DNA of 64,000 nt from Lachnospiraceae bacterium UBA7093 (GTDB taxonomy: Bacteria; Bacillota; Clostridia; Lachnospirales; Lachnospiraceae). Below the pieces are notes generated by a model that did not search any database, had not been told where the DNA came from, and saw nothing but the letters and a program-made list of their open reading frames with translations. Position numbers and translations under genes: made by a program. Positions 49,720 to 56,788 of the stretch are shown here, one piece after another. Position 1 is the stretch's first letter. The number at the start of each line of letters is the position of its first letter. The stretch lies in assembly GCA_002492465.1 (NCBI GenBank), contig DKYT01000021.1:6041-70040 (forward strand). The letters are read 5' to 3'.

Positions 49720-50604
49720 TTATAAAATTCCGTACTCTTCCATTGCCTTTTTCAATTTCACTACGTTTTCTTCCTCCATCTGTGTCAACGGCGGGCGCAG
49801 AGAACCTGCTTCTTTCCCCATCAGGTTCAAAGCCATTTTCACGGGAATGGGATTTACCTCGCAGAACAACGCGTTATACAAAGGAATGGCGCGAAGCTGT
49901 TCCCTACAGCTTCCTTCCACGTCCCCTGCAAAAAACTTTGCGCAGATATCATGGGTCTGCCTGGGCGCCACATTGGAAAGCACGGAAATAACGCCTTTAC
50001 CTCCCAGGGCAAGCAGCGGTACGATCTGATCGTCGTTGCCGGAATACAAATCCACTTTCCCATTAGCAAGAGACATAAGCTTCACCACCTGACCTATATT
50101 TCCGCTTGCCTCCTTCACCCCTACAATATTTTCCACCTCCGTGCAAAGCTTTACCACCGTCTCCGGGGCAATATTGCAGCCTGTACGGCTGGGTACATTA
50201 TAAAGAATACAGGGAATCTTTACGGAATCTGCAATTCTCTTATAATGCATATAAAGCCCCTTCTGGGTCGCCTTGTTATAATAGGGAGAAACCAGCAGCA
50301 GTCCGTCAACGCCGTACTTTTCCGCTTCGGTAGAAAGATATACCGCAGTTTCCGTACAATTTGATCCGGTTCCAGCCACTACCGGGATACGCCCCGCGAC
50401 CCGTTCTACACAGTACTTAATCACATCCAGGTGCTCTTCATGGGTCAGCGTGGAAGATTCTCCCGTAGTTCCACACACAATAATCGCATCTGTTCCCCCT
50501 GCGATCTGATCCTCGATCAAATCCGCAAATCTTTCATAGTTTACTTCTCCATTCTCCTTAAAAGGCGTAACGATTGCAACACCTGCACCTGTAAAAACAG
50601 CCAT
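49720..50604 (-). CDS. dapA: 4-hydroxy-tetrahydrodipicolinate synthase
   Basis: A 294-residue class I aldolase that condenses pyruvate with aspartate semialdehyde. It has 'GTTGESSTLTHEEH', the tyrosine in 'YNVPSRTGCNI', the Schiff-base lysine in 'VGVKEASGNI' (about residue 162) and 'SGNDDQIVPLLALGGKGVISVLSN'. The start at 50604 follows AAGGAGG. The leader contains a lysine riboswitch with a terminator, so lysine should shut it off. dapB follows. Confidence 0.97.
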   Translation of the reverse strand: MAVFTGAGVAIVTPFKENGEVNYERFADLIEDQIAGGTDAIIVCGTTGESSTLTHEEHLDVIKYCVERVAGRIPVVAGTGSNCTETAVYLSTEAEKYGVDGLLLVSPYYNKATQKGLYMHYKRIADSVKIPCILYNVPSRTGCNIAPETVVKLCTEVENIVGVKEASGNIGQVVKLMSLANGKVDLYSGNDDQIVPLLALGGKGVISVLSNVAPRQTHDICAKFFAGDVEGSCREQLRAIPLYNALFCEVNPIPVKMALNLMGKEAGSLRPPLTQMEEENVVKLKKAMEEYGIL

Positions 50605-50667
50605 AACTTTTCCTCCTTCAGTTATCATGAATAGCCAATGCCTCTTCCGGCAAAGTATTGATTCTGT

Positions 50668-50699
50668 AAAAAAAATCGATGCACCAATATGCGCACCGA
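50668..50699 (-). terminator. Riboswitch-controlled attenuator terminator
   Basis: On the minus strand a stem TCGGTGC/GCATCGA (one G-T pair) is followed by eight T. It lies between the lysine riboswitch aptamer and the dapA start, the expected expression platform. Confidence 0.85.
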
Positions 50700-50717
50700 C
50701 TCTTCCAGTTTCTCTTT

Positions 50718-50900
50718 CATCGGATAGCGCCCCATCAACTGCTGATGACAGTCATACAGTTTTTCACTGCATGCCCAAGAACCTGCGCACAGGAGCTGCA
50801 AATTCTTTCGGCGTATTTCCCTTTCATTTTTCTTCTACTGCGCCTGTCACATCCAAAAAATTACTCATAAAATACGCAACCTCTACCTCTAAATCCTATG
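50718..50900 (-). ncRNA. Lysine riboswitch (L box)
   Basis: Minus-strand blocks match the L box in order: AGAGGTAGAGGTTGCG, GAGTAA, TGAAAGGGAAAT, CGCCGAAA, TTGGGCATGCAGTG, ACTGTATGACTGTCA and GGGGCGCTATC. The ends CATAGGAT and ATCCGATG close a P1 stem. It is directly upstream of dapA and of an attenuator hairpin, so lysine binding should favour termination. Confidence 0.93.
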
Positions 50901-50925
50901 AAATTATTTCCCTTGCTACAAAAAT

Positions 50926-50954
50926 ATCATAGCACCATGCGTTGACGCTGTCAA
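50926..50954 (-). promoter_or_regulatory. Promoter of the lysine riboswitch-dapA-dapB transcript
   Basis: On the minus strand perfect TTGACA (50949-50954) and TATGAT (50926-50931) are 17 bases apart; transcription would begin near 50919, about 20 bases before the riboswitch P1 stem. Confidence 0.85.
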
Positions 50955-50957
50955 CGC
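50939..50957. promoter_or_regulatory. Palindrome overlapping the -35 box of the dap promoter
   Basis: GCGTTGAC-N3-GTCAACGC is a perfect eight-base inverted repeat that contains the -35 hexamer TTGACA. Its position suggests a repressor operator in addition to the riboswitch. Confidence 0.55.
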
Positions 50958-50998
50958 ACAGATACTATGATTTTATGCTGATTATCTTGCAAAAAATG

Positions 50999-51493
50999 CT
51001 ATTGCCCAGCCTTTATGGTCTCAATCTTTGAAATCTCATCCGCCAATCTGCCAATCTCATCGTTCAGGAAGATACCTGTTAAAATAACGTCTGTTTCGTC
51101 GTCTCTTGTACTTAACAGATTTTTCAAATCTTCCACCGTGATAATATCATTGTCGATTAATCCCAAAATTTCATCCAGTATCAGCAGATCGCATTCCCCG
51201 GTTGTCAAAACCTTCTTTGCAAAGTTAATCCCGTTTTTGATGTTAATAACCTCTTCCATCTTTTTTTCCTGGGAAAGCTCAAAAAAATTCCCATCAGATT
51301 TTTCAAAACGGAAAATTTTAATTTCAGGCTCCAGTCTCCTGACAAATTCCGTGTCATCAGGACCTCTTCCCTTCAGAAACTGAATAATCACCACGCTTTT
51401 ACCTGAAGCCGCCGCCATTACGGCAGTTCCTAAAGCTGCCGGTGATTTGCCATGTCCATCTCCACTGTATATATGTATCAATCCCTGTTTCAT
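50999..51493 (-). CDS. Cob(I)yrinic acid a,c-diamide adenosyltransferase-like protein (CobA/CobO type)
   Basis: A 164-residue P-loop protein: 'GLIHIYSGDGHGKSPAALGTAVMAA' (the Walker lysine is kept but the usual GKGKTT is GHGKSP), 'VVIIQFLKG', 'LLILDEILGLIDNDIITVEDL' and 'DVILTGIFLNDEI' (the family usually has VILTGR). CobA/CobO adenylate Co(I) corrinoids. No other cobalamin gene is near, and the altered loop leaves some doubt. GAGGTG precedes the ATG. A separate promoter for dapA lies after its stop. Confidence 0.82.
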   Translation of the reverse strand: MKQGLIHIYSGDGHGKSPAALGTAVMAAASGKSVVIIQFLKGRGPDDTEFVRRLEPEIKIFRFEKSDGNFFELSQEKKMEEVINIKNGINFAKKVLTTGECDLLILDEILGLIDNDIITVEDLKNLLSTRDDETDVILTGIFLNDEIGRLADEISKIETIKAGQ

Positions 51494-51655
51494 AAATACA
51501 CCTCGTATGAATATTTTTCAGAACCGAAACAACCATATATAAAATTACGTTGCTTATCATATCATAGAAGTATACGAAAATCAACATTTATTGGATATGG
51601 AATCTTTTCAGGGAAAACGAACGCCGCCACGCTTTGCGAGTCGGCTTATCGTAAT

Positions 51656-52285
51656 TTATTCCTCCACAAGCTCAAGCTTGCTGACAGACACCTCATATGC
51701 AATTCTCTTTTCTGCATCCTCATCTGAAAGTCGCTTCATATATTCTCTGCTCTGGATTCTTCCCCAGATCTCGCATCTGGTTCCAACGGAAAAATTACTG
51801 GCAAACCTTGCGTTCCTTCCCCAGCAGATACAGGGAATATAGTCGCTTTTTCCGTAAGGTCTGTTTACAGCGATCAGTAAATCAGCAATCTCCCTCCCAA
51901 GAGGCGTTTTCCGGTAAATAGGCTCCTTACAGATATAGCCGTCCAGATAGATCTGATTTGTCTTGGAGCTTTCCGGCGTTTCATCCACAAATTCAATTTC
52001 CCTTGCAAATACGGAAAGCACCAATCGGTTCTTGCGCTCCTCGTGGCGGTTGTAGGAGCGGAACTGTCCCTGAACCATAATATTCAGTCCCTTATAATCC
52101 TCCTCCACATCGATCAGGCGCTCCGATACCATAAGCGGAATCACATCGCTAGAGTCACTGAGCCTCGGCACATTTACATCTACCATATAAAAGCCTTCTC
52201 CGAAAATTTCATGGCTGAATACGAAGTCGCTTACGACCTCTCCCATGATTACCACCTGGTTGTTTTCAATTACCTTATCTGTCAT
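51656..52285 (-). CDS. Single-stranded DNA-binding protein-like (OB fold)
   Basis: A 209-residue protein with two OB-fold segments in SSB style: 'NNQVVIMGEVVSDFVFSHEIFGEGFYMVDVNVPRLSDSSDVIPLMVSERL' and 'NQIYLDGYICKEPIYRKTPLGREIADLLIAVNRPYGKSDYIPCICWGRNARFASNF'-type sequence, broken here by family variation. It lacks the acidic DDDIPF tail of replicative SSB, so it is a paralogue rather than the main SSB. GGGAGA precedes the ATG. An imperfect GC hairpin follows at about 51619-51648; otherwise 51494-51655 shows nothing clear. Confidence 0.82.
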   Translation of the reverse strand: MTDKVIENNQVVIMGEVVSDFVFSHEIFGEGFYMVDVNVPRLSDSSDVIPLMVSERLIDVEEDYKGLNIMVQGQFRSYNRHEERKNRLVLSVFAREIEFVDETPESSKTNQIYLDGYICKEPIYRKTPLGREIADLLIAVNRPYGKSDYIPCICWGRNARFASNFSVGTRCEIWGRIQSREYMKRLSDEDAEKRIAYEVSVSKLELVEE

Positions 52286-52412
52286 CTTTGTTCTCCCTTC
52301 TTACACGTTAAGAATTTTTTCCTGTCATGTATTACTATATATATGAAAAAATCCTTGAATCAGAACTGTTATTTACCGCCGGTTTCGACAAGGTTTTTTT
52401 CTGCGAATTGTA

Positions 52413-52442
52413 TTTACAAGGGTTTATGGTTGGTGCTATACT
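52413..52442 (+). promoter_or_regulatory. typA promoter
   Basis: TTTACA (52413-52418) and TATACT (52437-52442) are 18 bases apart, about 49 bases before the typA ATG. Confidence 0.65.
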
Positions 52443-52490
52443 GATAAGGTTTGAAATGTGAGGAATAGAACGTTTATGAGGAGATAAGTT

Positions 52491-54338
52491 ATGAAGCAGA
52501 AACGAGAAGATGTCAGAAATATAGCGATTATCGCCCATGTAGATCATGGCAAAACCACGCTGGTGGACGAGCTTTTAAAGCAAAGCGGGGTGTTTCGTGA
52601 AAACCAGGAAGTGAACGAGAGGGTAATGGATTCCAACGATATTGAGCGGGAGCGGGGTATCACGATTCTTTCCAAGAACACTGCCGTAACCTACAAGGGG
52701 ACAAAGATCAATATCATCGACACGCCCGGGCACGCTGACTTTGGCGGCGAGGTGGAACGTGTGCTGAAAATGGTAAACGGCGTTATTTTGGTGGTGGACG
52801 CCTTTGAAGGCGCCATGCCCCAAACCAAGTTTGTACTGCGAAAAGCACTGGAATTGAAGCTTCCCGTTATTGTGTGCGTCAATAAAATCGACCGCCCTGA
52901 GGCGCGTCCTGACGAAGTGGTGGACGAGGTGCTGGAGCTTTTCCTGGATCTGGATGCAGACGAGGCGCAACTGGACTGTCCTTTTGTCTTTGCCTCGGCA
53001 AAAACAGGTACCGCCACCCTTGACGTCAATGAACCCGGCGTCAATATGGTTCCGCTTTTTGAAACCATTCTGGACTATATCCCCGCACCGGAAGGCGATC
53101 CTGATGCCGGTACCCAGGTTCTGATCAGCACCATTGATTACAATGAATATGTAGGGAGGATCGGCGTAGGCAAGGTGGACAACGGCTCCGTCAAAGTGAA
53201 TCAGGAAGTTGTCATTGTAAACCATCACGATCCCGACAAGACAAGAAAAGTAAAAATCAGCAAGCTTTATGAATTTGACGGCTTAAATAAGGTAGACGTT
53301 GCCCAAGCCGATATCGGCTCCATCGTTGCCATTTCCGGCATTTCCGATATCCGCATCGGAGATACTCTCTGTTCTCCTGAAAATCCTTCTCCCATTCCTT
53401 TTCAGAAGATCTCAGAGCCTACAATCGCCATGCATTTCATCGTCAACGACTCTCCTCTTGCCGGACAAGAGGGCAAATATGTCACAAGCCGCCATCTGCG
53501 GGACCGCCTGTTCAGGGAGTTAAACACGGACGTTTCCCTTCGGGTGGAGGAAACCGATACCACCGAGGCATTTAAGGTGTCCGGGCGGGGAGAACTGCAC
53601 TTATCCGTGCTGATTGAAAATATGCGCCGGGAAGGCTTTGAATTTGCTGTAAGCAAGGCGGAGGTTCTTTACAAGACAGATGAAAACGGCAAGAAGCTGG
53701 AGCCTATGGAATTATGCTATATTGATGTGCCGGAAGAATTTTCAGGCTCCGTCATTGAAAAGCTCAGCCAGCGGAAGGGCGAACTGCAAAGCATGGGAAC
53801 CGCCTCCGGCGGCTATACCCGTCTGGAATTTTCCATTCCCGCCAGAGGACTGATCGGTTACCGCGGCGAGTTCATGACAGACACCAAGGGAAACGGGATT
53901 ATGAACAGCGTTTTTGACGGCTATGGTCCCTATAAGGGCGATATTCAATACCGCAAGCAGGGCTCCCTGATCGCCTTTGAAGCGGGGGAAGCGATCACCT
54001 ACGGTCTCTACAATGCCCAGGAGCGGGGAACCCTCTTCATCGGTCCCGGCGAAAAGGTCTACTCCGGTATGGTGGTAGGGCAAAACGGAAAGGGCGAGGA
54101 CATTGAACTGAATGTATGTAAGAAGAAACAGCTCACCAATACCCGGTCTTCAAGCGCTGACGAGGCGCTGCGCCTGACGCCGCCTAAGGTGTTAAGCCTG
54201 GAGCAGGCATTGGAATTCATTGATACGGACGAGCTTTTAGAGGTAACTCCAAAATCCCTGAGAATCCGTAAAAAAATTCTGGATCCTACCATGAGGAAAC
54301 GTGCCGCCATGCGCTCCGCTTCTCTTTCTCAAGAATAA
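52491..54338 (+). CDS. typA: Translational GTPase TypA/BipA
   Basis: A 615-residue ribosome-binding GTPase. G1 is AHVDHGKTTL, then 'ERGITILSKNTAV' (switch), G3 'DTPGHADFGGEV', G4 'NKIDRPEARP' and G5 'SAKTGTA'. Domains II, III and V and the BipA-specific C-terminal domain ('GRGELHLSVLIENMRREGFE', 'LSLEQALEFIDTDELLEVTPKSLRIRKKIL') follow. It helps 50S assembly and stress adaptation. AGGAGATAA precedes the ATG. Confidence 0.97.
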   Translation: MKQKREDVRNIAIIAHVDHGKTTLVDELLKQSGVFRENQEVNERVMDSNDIERERGITILSKNTAVTYKGTKINIIDTPGHADFGGEVERVLKMVNGVILVVDAFEGAMPQTKFVLRKALELKLPVIVCVNKIDRPEARPDEVVDEVLELFLDLDADEAQLDCPFVFASAKTGTATLDVNEPGVNMVPLFETILDYIPAPEGDPDAGTQVLISTIDYNEYVGRIGVGKVDNGSVKVNQEVVIVNHHDPDKTRKVKISKLYEFDGLNKVDVAQADIGSIVAISGISDIRIGDTLCSPENPSPIPFQKISEPTIAMHFIVNDSPLAGQEGKYVTSRHLRDRLFRELNTDVSLRVEETDTTEAFKVSGRGELHLSVLIENMRREGFEFAVSKAEVLYKTDENGKKLEPMELCYIDVPEEFSGSVIEKLSQRKGELQSMGTASGGYTRLEFSIPARGLIGYRGEFMTDTKGNGIMNSVFDGYGPYKGDIQYRKQGSLIAFEAGEAITYGLYNAQERGTLFIGPGEKVYSGMVVGQNGKGEDIELNVCKKKQLTNTRSSSADEALRLTPPKVLSLEQALEFIDTDELLEVTPKSLRIRKKILDPTMRKRAAMRSASLSQE

Positions 54339-54376
54339 CAACGGATGCCAGACTTCCACAGACATCCTTATGTTAA
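54339..54376 (+). repeat. 3'-UTR repeat element, copy 1
   Basis: Directly after the typA stop: CAACGGATGCCAG, 11 extra bases, then CATCCTTATGTTAA. The same two blocks occur directly after the class A PBP stop at 59529. GGATG and CATCC can pair. A normal terminator follows each copy. Confidence 0.6.
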
Positions 54377-54380
54377 ATTT

Positions 54381-54413
54381 AACGCCGGTCAGATTCCATG
54401 ACCGGCGTTTGTT
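54381..54413. terminator. Terminator between typA and mgtE
   Basis: A perfect 11-base stem AACGCCGGTCA/TGACCGGCGTT with a seven-base loop; it can serve both converging genes, with T-containing flanks on the plus strand. Confidence 0.8.
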
Positions 54414-54421
54414 ACAATAAG

Positions 54422-55774
54422 CTATTCAATGTGTAAAAGATGGGCTGCAATCTGAAAATATACCAGCAAAGACAATACGTCTACAATAGTAGTGATAAAG
54501 GGGCTTGCCATCACCGCAGGGTCAAATCCGATCCGTTTGGCAAGCATGGGCAGCATACAGCCTACCATCTTTGCAATAATCACCGCTGCCACCAATGTCA
54601 GGCACACTACAAGCGCCACCATGATGGTGACCCGGTCCAGCAAAAGAAGCTTAATAAAGTTGGCGGCGGCAAGGGTTGCGCCGCACAATACCGCCACTCT
54701 GACTTCCTTCCACAATACCCGCAATGCGTCACGAAATTCTATTTCGTTCAGGGACAGACCACGGATAATGGTAACGCTTGCCTGTCCTCCGGCATTTCCT
54801 CCCGTATCCATAAGCATGGGAATATAGGCGATCAATACGCCGTACGCCATCAGCGCGTCTTCAAATGCCGTGAGCACGCTTCCTGTCAGAGTCGCTGAGA
54901 TCATCAGCAGCAAAAGCCAGGGCATACGCTTCTTCCAGGTTTCAATAACACTCGTTTTCATATATGGTTTGTCCGATGGCACAATTGCCGCCATCTTTTC
55001 CATATCTTCCGTAGCCTCTTCCTGGAGAATATCAACGATATCGTCTACCGTGATAATCCCTACAAGGCGGTTTTCATTATCCACAACCGGCATTGCCGTA
55101 AAGTCGTATTTCTGGAACTGCCTTGCAACCTCCTCCTGATCCATCAGGGTATTGATAAAGATTACATTTTCATGCATAATATCCCCAATCACCGCGTCTC
55201 CGGGGCTGATCAGCAGATAACGGAGCGCCACTGTTCCTACCAGCGTCCTCTTCGCATCCAGCACATAGCATATATTGATGGTTTCACTGTCCATTCCCAC
55301 CTTTCTGATGCGGGCGACAGCGTCTTCTACCGTCATATTTTCTTTCAGATCTACGTACTCCACCGTCATAATGCTTCCGGCGGAATCCTCAGGATACCGA
55401 AGCAAATGATTGATATCTCTTCTGGTTTCCGGACTTGCATTGGCAAGCAGCTTTTTAACTACATTAGCGGGCATCTCCTCCAAAAGGTCGGTAGCATCGT
55501 CCGCCATCAGATTGTTGATAATGCCAGCCGCATCCTTCTCCGAAAGGCTGGTAATAATAAACTGCTGGCTTTCCACCTCCAGATACGAAAACACATCTGC
55601 CGCCATGCTTTTGGGTAGAATGCGAAAGATTTTCAGCAGTTCCGCCTCATCCAGCTCCTCCATAATCACCGCAATATCGGCTTCATTCATTTCTGCCATT
55701 TTCTGACGGAGTCTGGTGTACTGCTTTGTTTCCAATAGTTCCTTAACTACATCAAAATCCTTGATTTCTTCCAT
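54422..55774 (-). CDS. mgtE: Magnesium transporter MgtE
   Basis: A 450-residue Mg2+ channel. The N-terminal superhelical domain ('ELDEAELLKIFRILPKSMAADVFSYL', 'ATDLLEEMPANVVKKLL'), two CBS domains ('MTVEYVDLKENMTVEDAV', 'FTAMPVVDNENRLVGIITVDDIVDIL') and five membrane helices ('MDTGGNAGGQASVTIIRGL', 'VMASPFITTIVDVLSLLVYF') are in place. CBS domains close the channel at high Mg2+. AAGGAG lies seven bases before the ATG, but that site can pair with upstream codons of a predicted leader peptide. No M-box riboswitch is seen. Confidence 0.97.
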   Translation of the reverse strand: MEEIKDFDVVKELLETKQYTRLRQKMAEMNEADIAVIMEELDEAELLKIFRILPKSMAADVFSYLEVESQQFIITSLSEKDAAGIINNLMADDATDLLEEMPANVVKKLLANASPETRRDINHLLRYPEDSAGSIMTVEYVDLKENMTVEDAVARIRKVGMDSETINICYVLDAKRTLVGTVALRYLLISPGDAVIGDIMHENVIFINTLMDQEEVARQFQKYDFTAMPVVDNENRLVGIITVDDIVDILQEEATEDMEKMAAIVPSDKPYMKTSVIETWKKRMPWLLLLMISATLTGSVLTAFEDALMAYGVLIAYIPMLMDTGGNAGGQASVTIIRGLSLNEIEFRDALRVLWKEVRVAVLCGATLAAANFIKLLLLDRVTIMVALVVCLTLVAAVIIAKMVGCMLPMLAKRIGFDPAVMASPFITTIVDVLSLLVYFQIAAHLLHIE

Positions 55775-55857
55775 AGCAATTCTCCTTGATATGTGATTTT
55801 TATGCTCCGCTCATGAGGAGGAATATCAGTACTACTGCCTACTATACTATTTTTCAT
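55747..55857 (-). CDS. Predicted leader peptide upstream of and overlapping mgtE
   Basis: A 36-codon reading frame begins with ATG at 55857, eight bases or so after AAAGGTGG, and ends with TAG at 55747, 28 bases inside mgtE in another frame. The peptide starts MKNSIVGSSTDIPPHERSI. The Asp-Ile-Pro-Pro codons (Ile-Pro-Pro = ATTCCTCCT) contain the segment complementary to the mgtE ribosome site. Acidic/proline leader peptides regulate Mg2+ transporters in enterobacteria by ribosome destabilisation; a similar role here is inference. Confidence 0.4.
   Translation of the reverse strand: MKNSIVGSSTDIPPHERSIKITYQGELLWKKSRILM
55779..55824 (-). promoter_or_regulatory. Possible hairpin sequestering the mgtE ribosome-binding site
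   Basis: On the minus strand ATTCCTCCT (55816-55824) can pair with AGGAGAAT (55779-55786), eight base pairs with one bulged C. The second arm is the mgtE ribosome-binding site; the first arm is codons 12-14 of the predicted leader peptide. Confidence 0.45.
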
Positions 55858-55909
55858 AAAAACCACCACCTTTCCAAGAACTGCTTTTTATTTAGAATCC
55901 TCTCTTACT

Positions 55910-56587
55910 TTAGCCCATCGAATCGCCTTTGTCAACGAATTGCTTGTCCATATCGTACCGGGCGCCCTTTTTTTTCACAGTCACTCTCCCTGCGGTTGCC
56001 TCAATCAACGCTTTTTCAACCGCTTCTTCCTGCTCCTTGGGGATTCGGATATCAAATTCCACTTTATCCGTATAGTCGGATCTGAGAATCTGTATTCCCT
56101 TTGCGCCCAGAAGATGCTGTACCTTCCCTACCTCCGTATATTCCAGCATAAGGGTCATCTCTTCCTTATACTGCATCAGGGCGATCCCCGCATTTTCCAA
56201 TCCTTTTTGAACCGCCTGGGTATAAGCGCGCACCAATCCGCCGGTTCCGAGAAGGGTTCCTCCGAAATATCTGGTCACAACCGCCACCACATCGGTCACC
56301 TCCGCCTTCAGAAGCACCTCCAGCATGGGCTTCCCAGCCGTACCTGCAGGCTCGCCGTCATCACTGCATCTGGTCAGTTCTTTATTCCTTCCTATTATAA
56401 AAGCATGACAATTGTGCCTGGCGTCATAATGCTTTTTCTTAACTGCTTCTATAAAAGCCGCCGCTTCCTGTTCCGTGGAAGCCGGAGCCACACTGGCAAT
56501 AAAATGTGATTTTTTTTCTTCGTATTCTCCATGTCCCTCCTGCCAGACCACCTTGTAGGCTGGAAATGGATTCCGTTCTTCCTTCAT
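55910..56587 (-). CDS. yigZ: YigZ/IMPACT-family protein
   Basis: A 225-residue protein of the UPF0029/IMPACT family. The first domain has 'KKSHFIASVAPASTEQEAAAFIEAVKKKHYDARHNCHAFIIG' style sequence and 'CSDDGEPAGTAGKPMLEVLL' with 'VTRYFGGTLLGTGGLVRAYTQA'; the second is the DUF1949 domain. The E. coli relative is a ribosome- or proline-dipeptide-linked protein; eukaryotic IMPACT inhibits GCN2. The exact role in bacteria is unsettled. It lies 135 bases upstream of mgtE on the same strand. Confidence 0.93.
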   Translation of the reverse strand: MKEERNPFPAYKVVWQEGHGEYEEKKSHFIASVAPASTEQEAAAFIEAVKKKHYDARHNCHAFIIGRNKELTRCSDDGEPAGTAGKPMLEVLLKAEVTDVVAVVTRYFGGTLLGTGGLVRAYTQAVQKGLENAGIALMQYKEEMTLMLEYTEVGKVQHLLGAKGIQILRSDYTDKVEFDIRIPKEQEEAVEKALIEATAGRVTVKKKGARYDMDKQFVDKGDSMG

Positions 56588-56709
56588 ACGCCGCCTCTTT
56601 CCCTTGCTGCTTTCTCCTATTTTCAGGATCCATATGTCTTGAAGTTTAGCACACAGGAGAATAAAAGTGTATCAAATTGTGAATAATTCTTAATAAAATG
56701 TAAAAAAAC

Positions 56710-56738
56710 TTTATTTCAGTGCCACATTTTGGTATACT
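56710..56738 (+). promoter_or_regulatory. Promoter of the class A PBP gene
   Basis: TTTATT (56710-56715) and TATACT (56733-56738) are 17 bases apart, 51 bases before the ATG at 56789. The -35 is weak. Confidence 0.5.
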
Positions 56739-56788
56739 CTAAGTATTGCAAATTTAAATCAGGTTTCAATCTACATGGAGGCATATAA

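Noticed and set aside
50627..50932. A 101-codon plus-strand frame between dapA and the adenosyltransferase gene.
   Set aside because: It is antisense to the lysine riboswitch and its attenuator.
55775..55909. Possible M-box (Mg2+) riboswitch before mgtE.
   Set aside because: The intergenic region is only 135 bases and none of the M-box core blocks is present.
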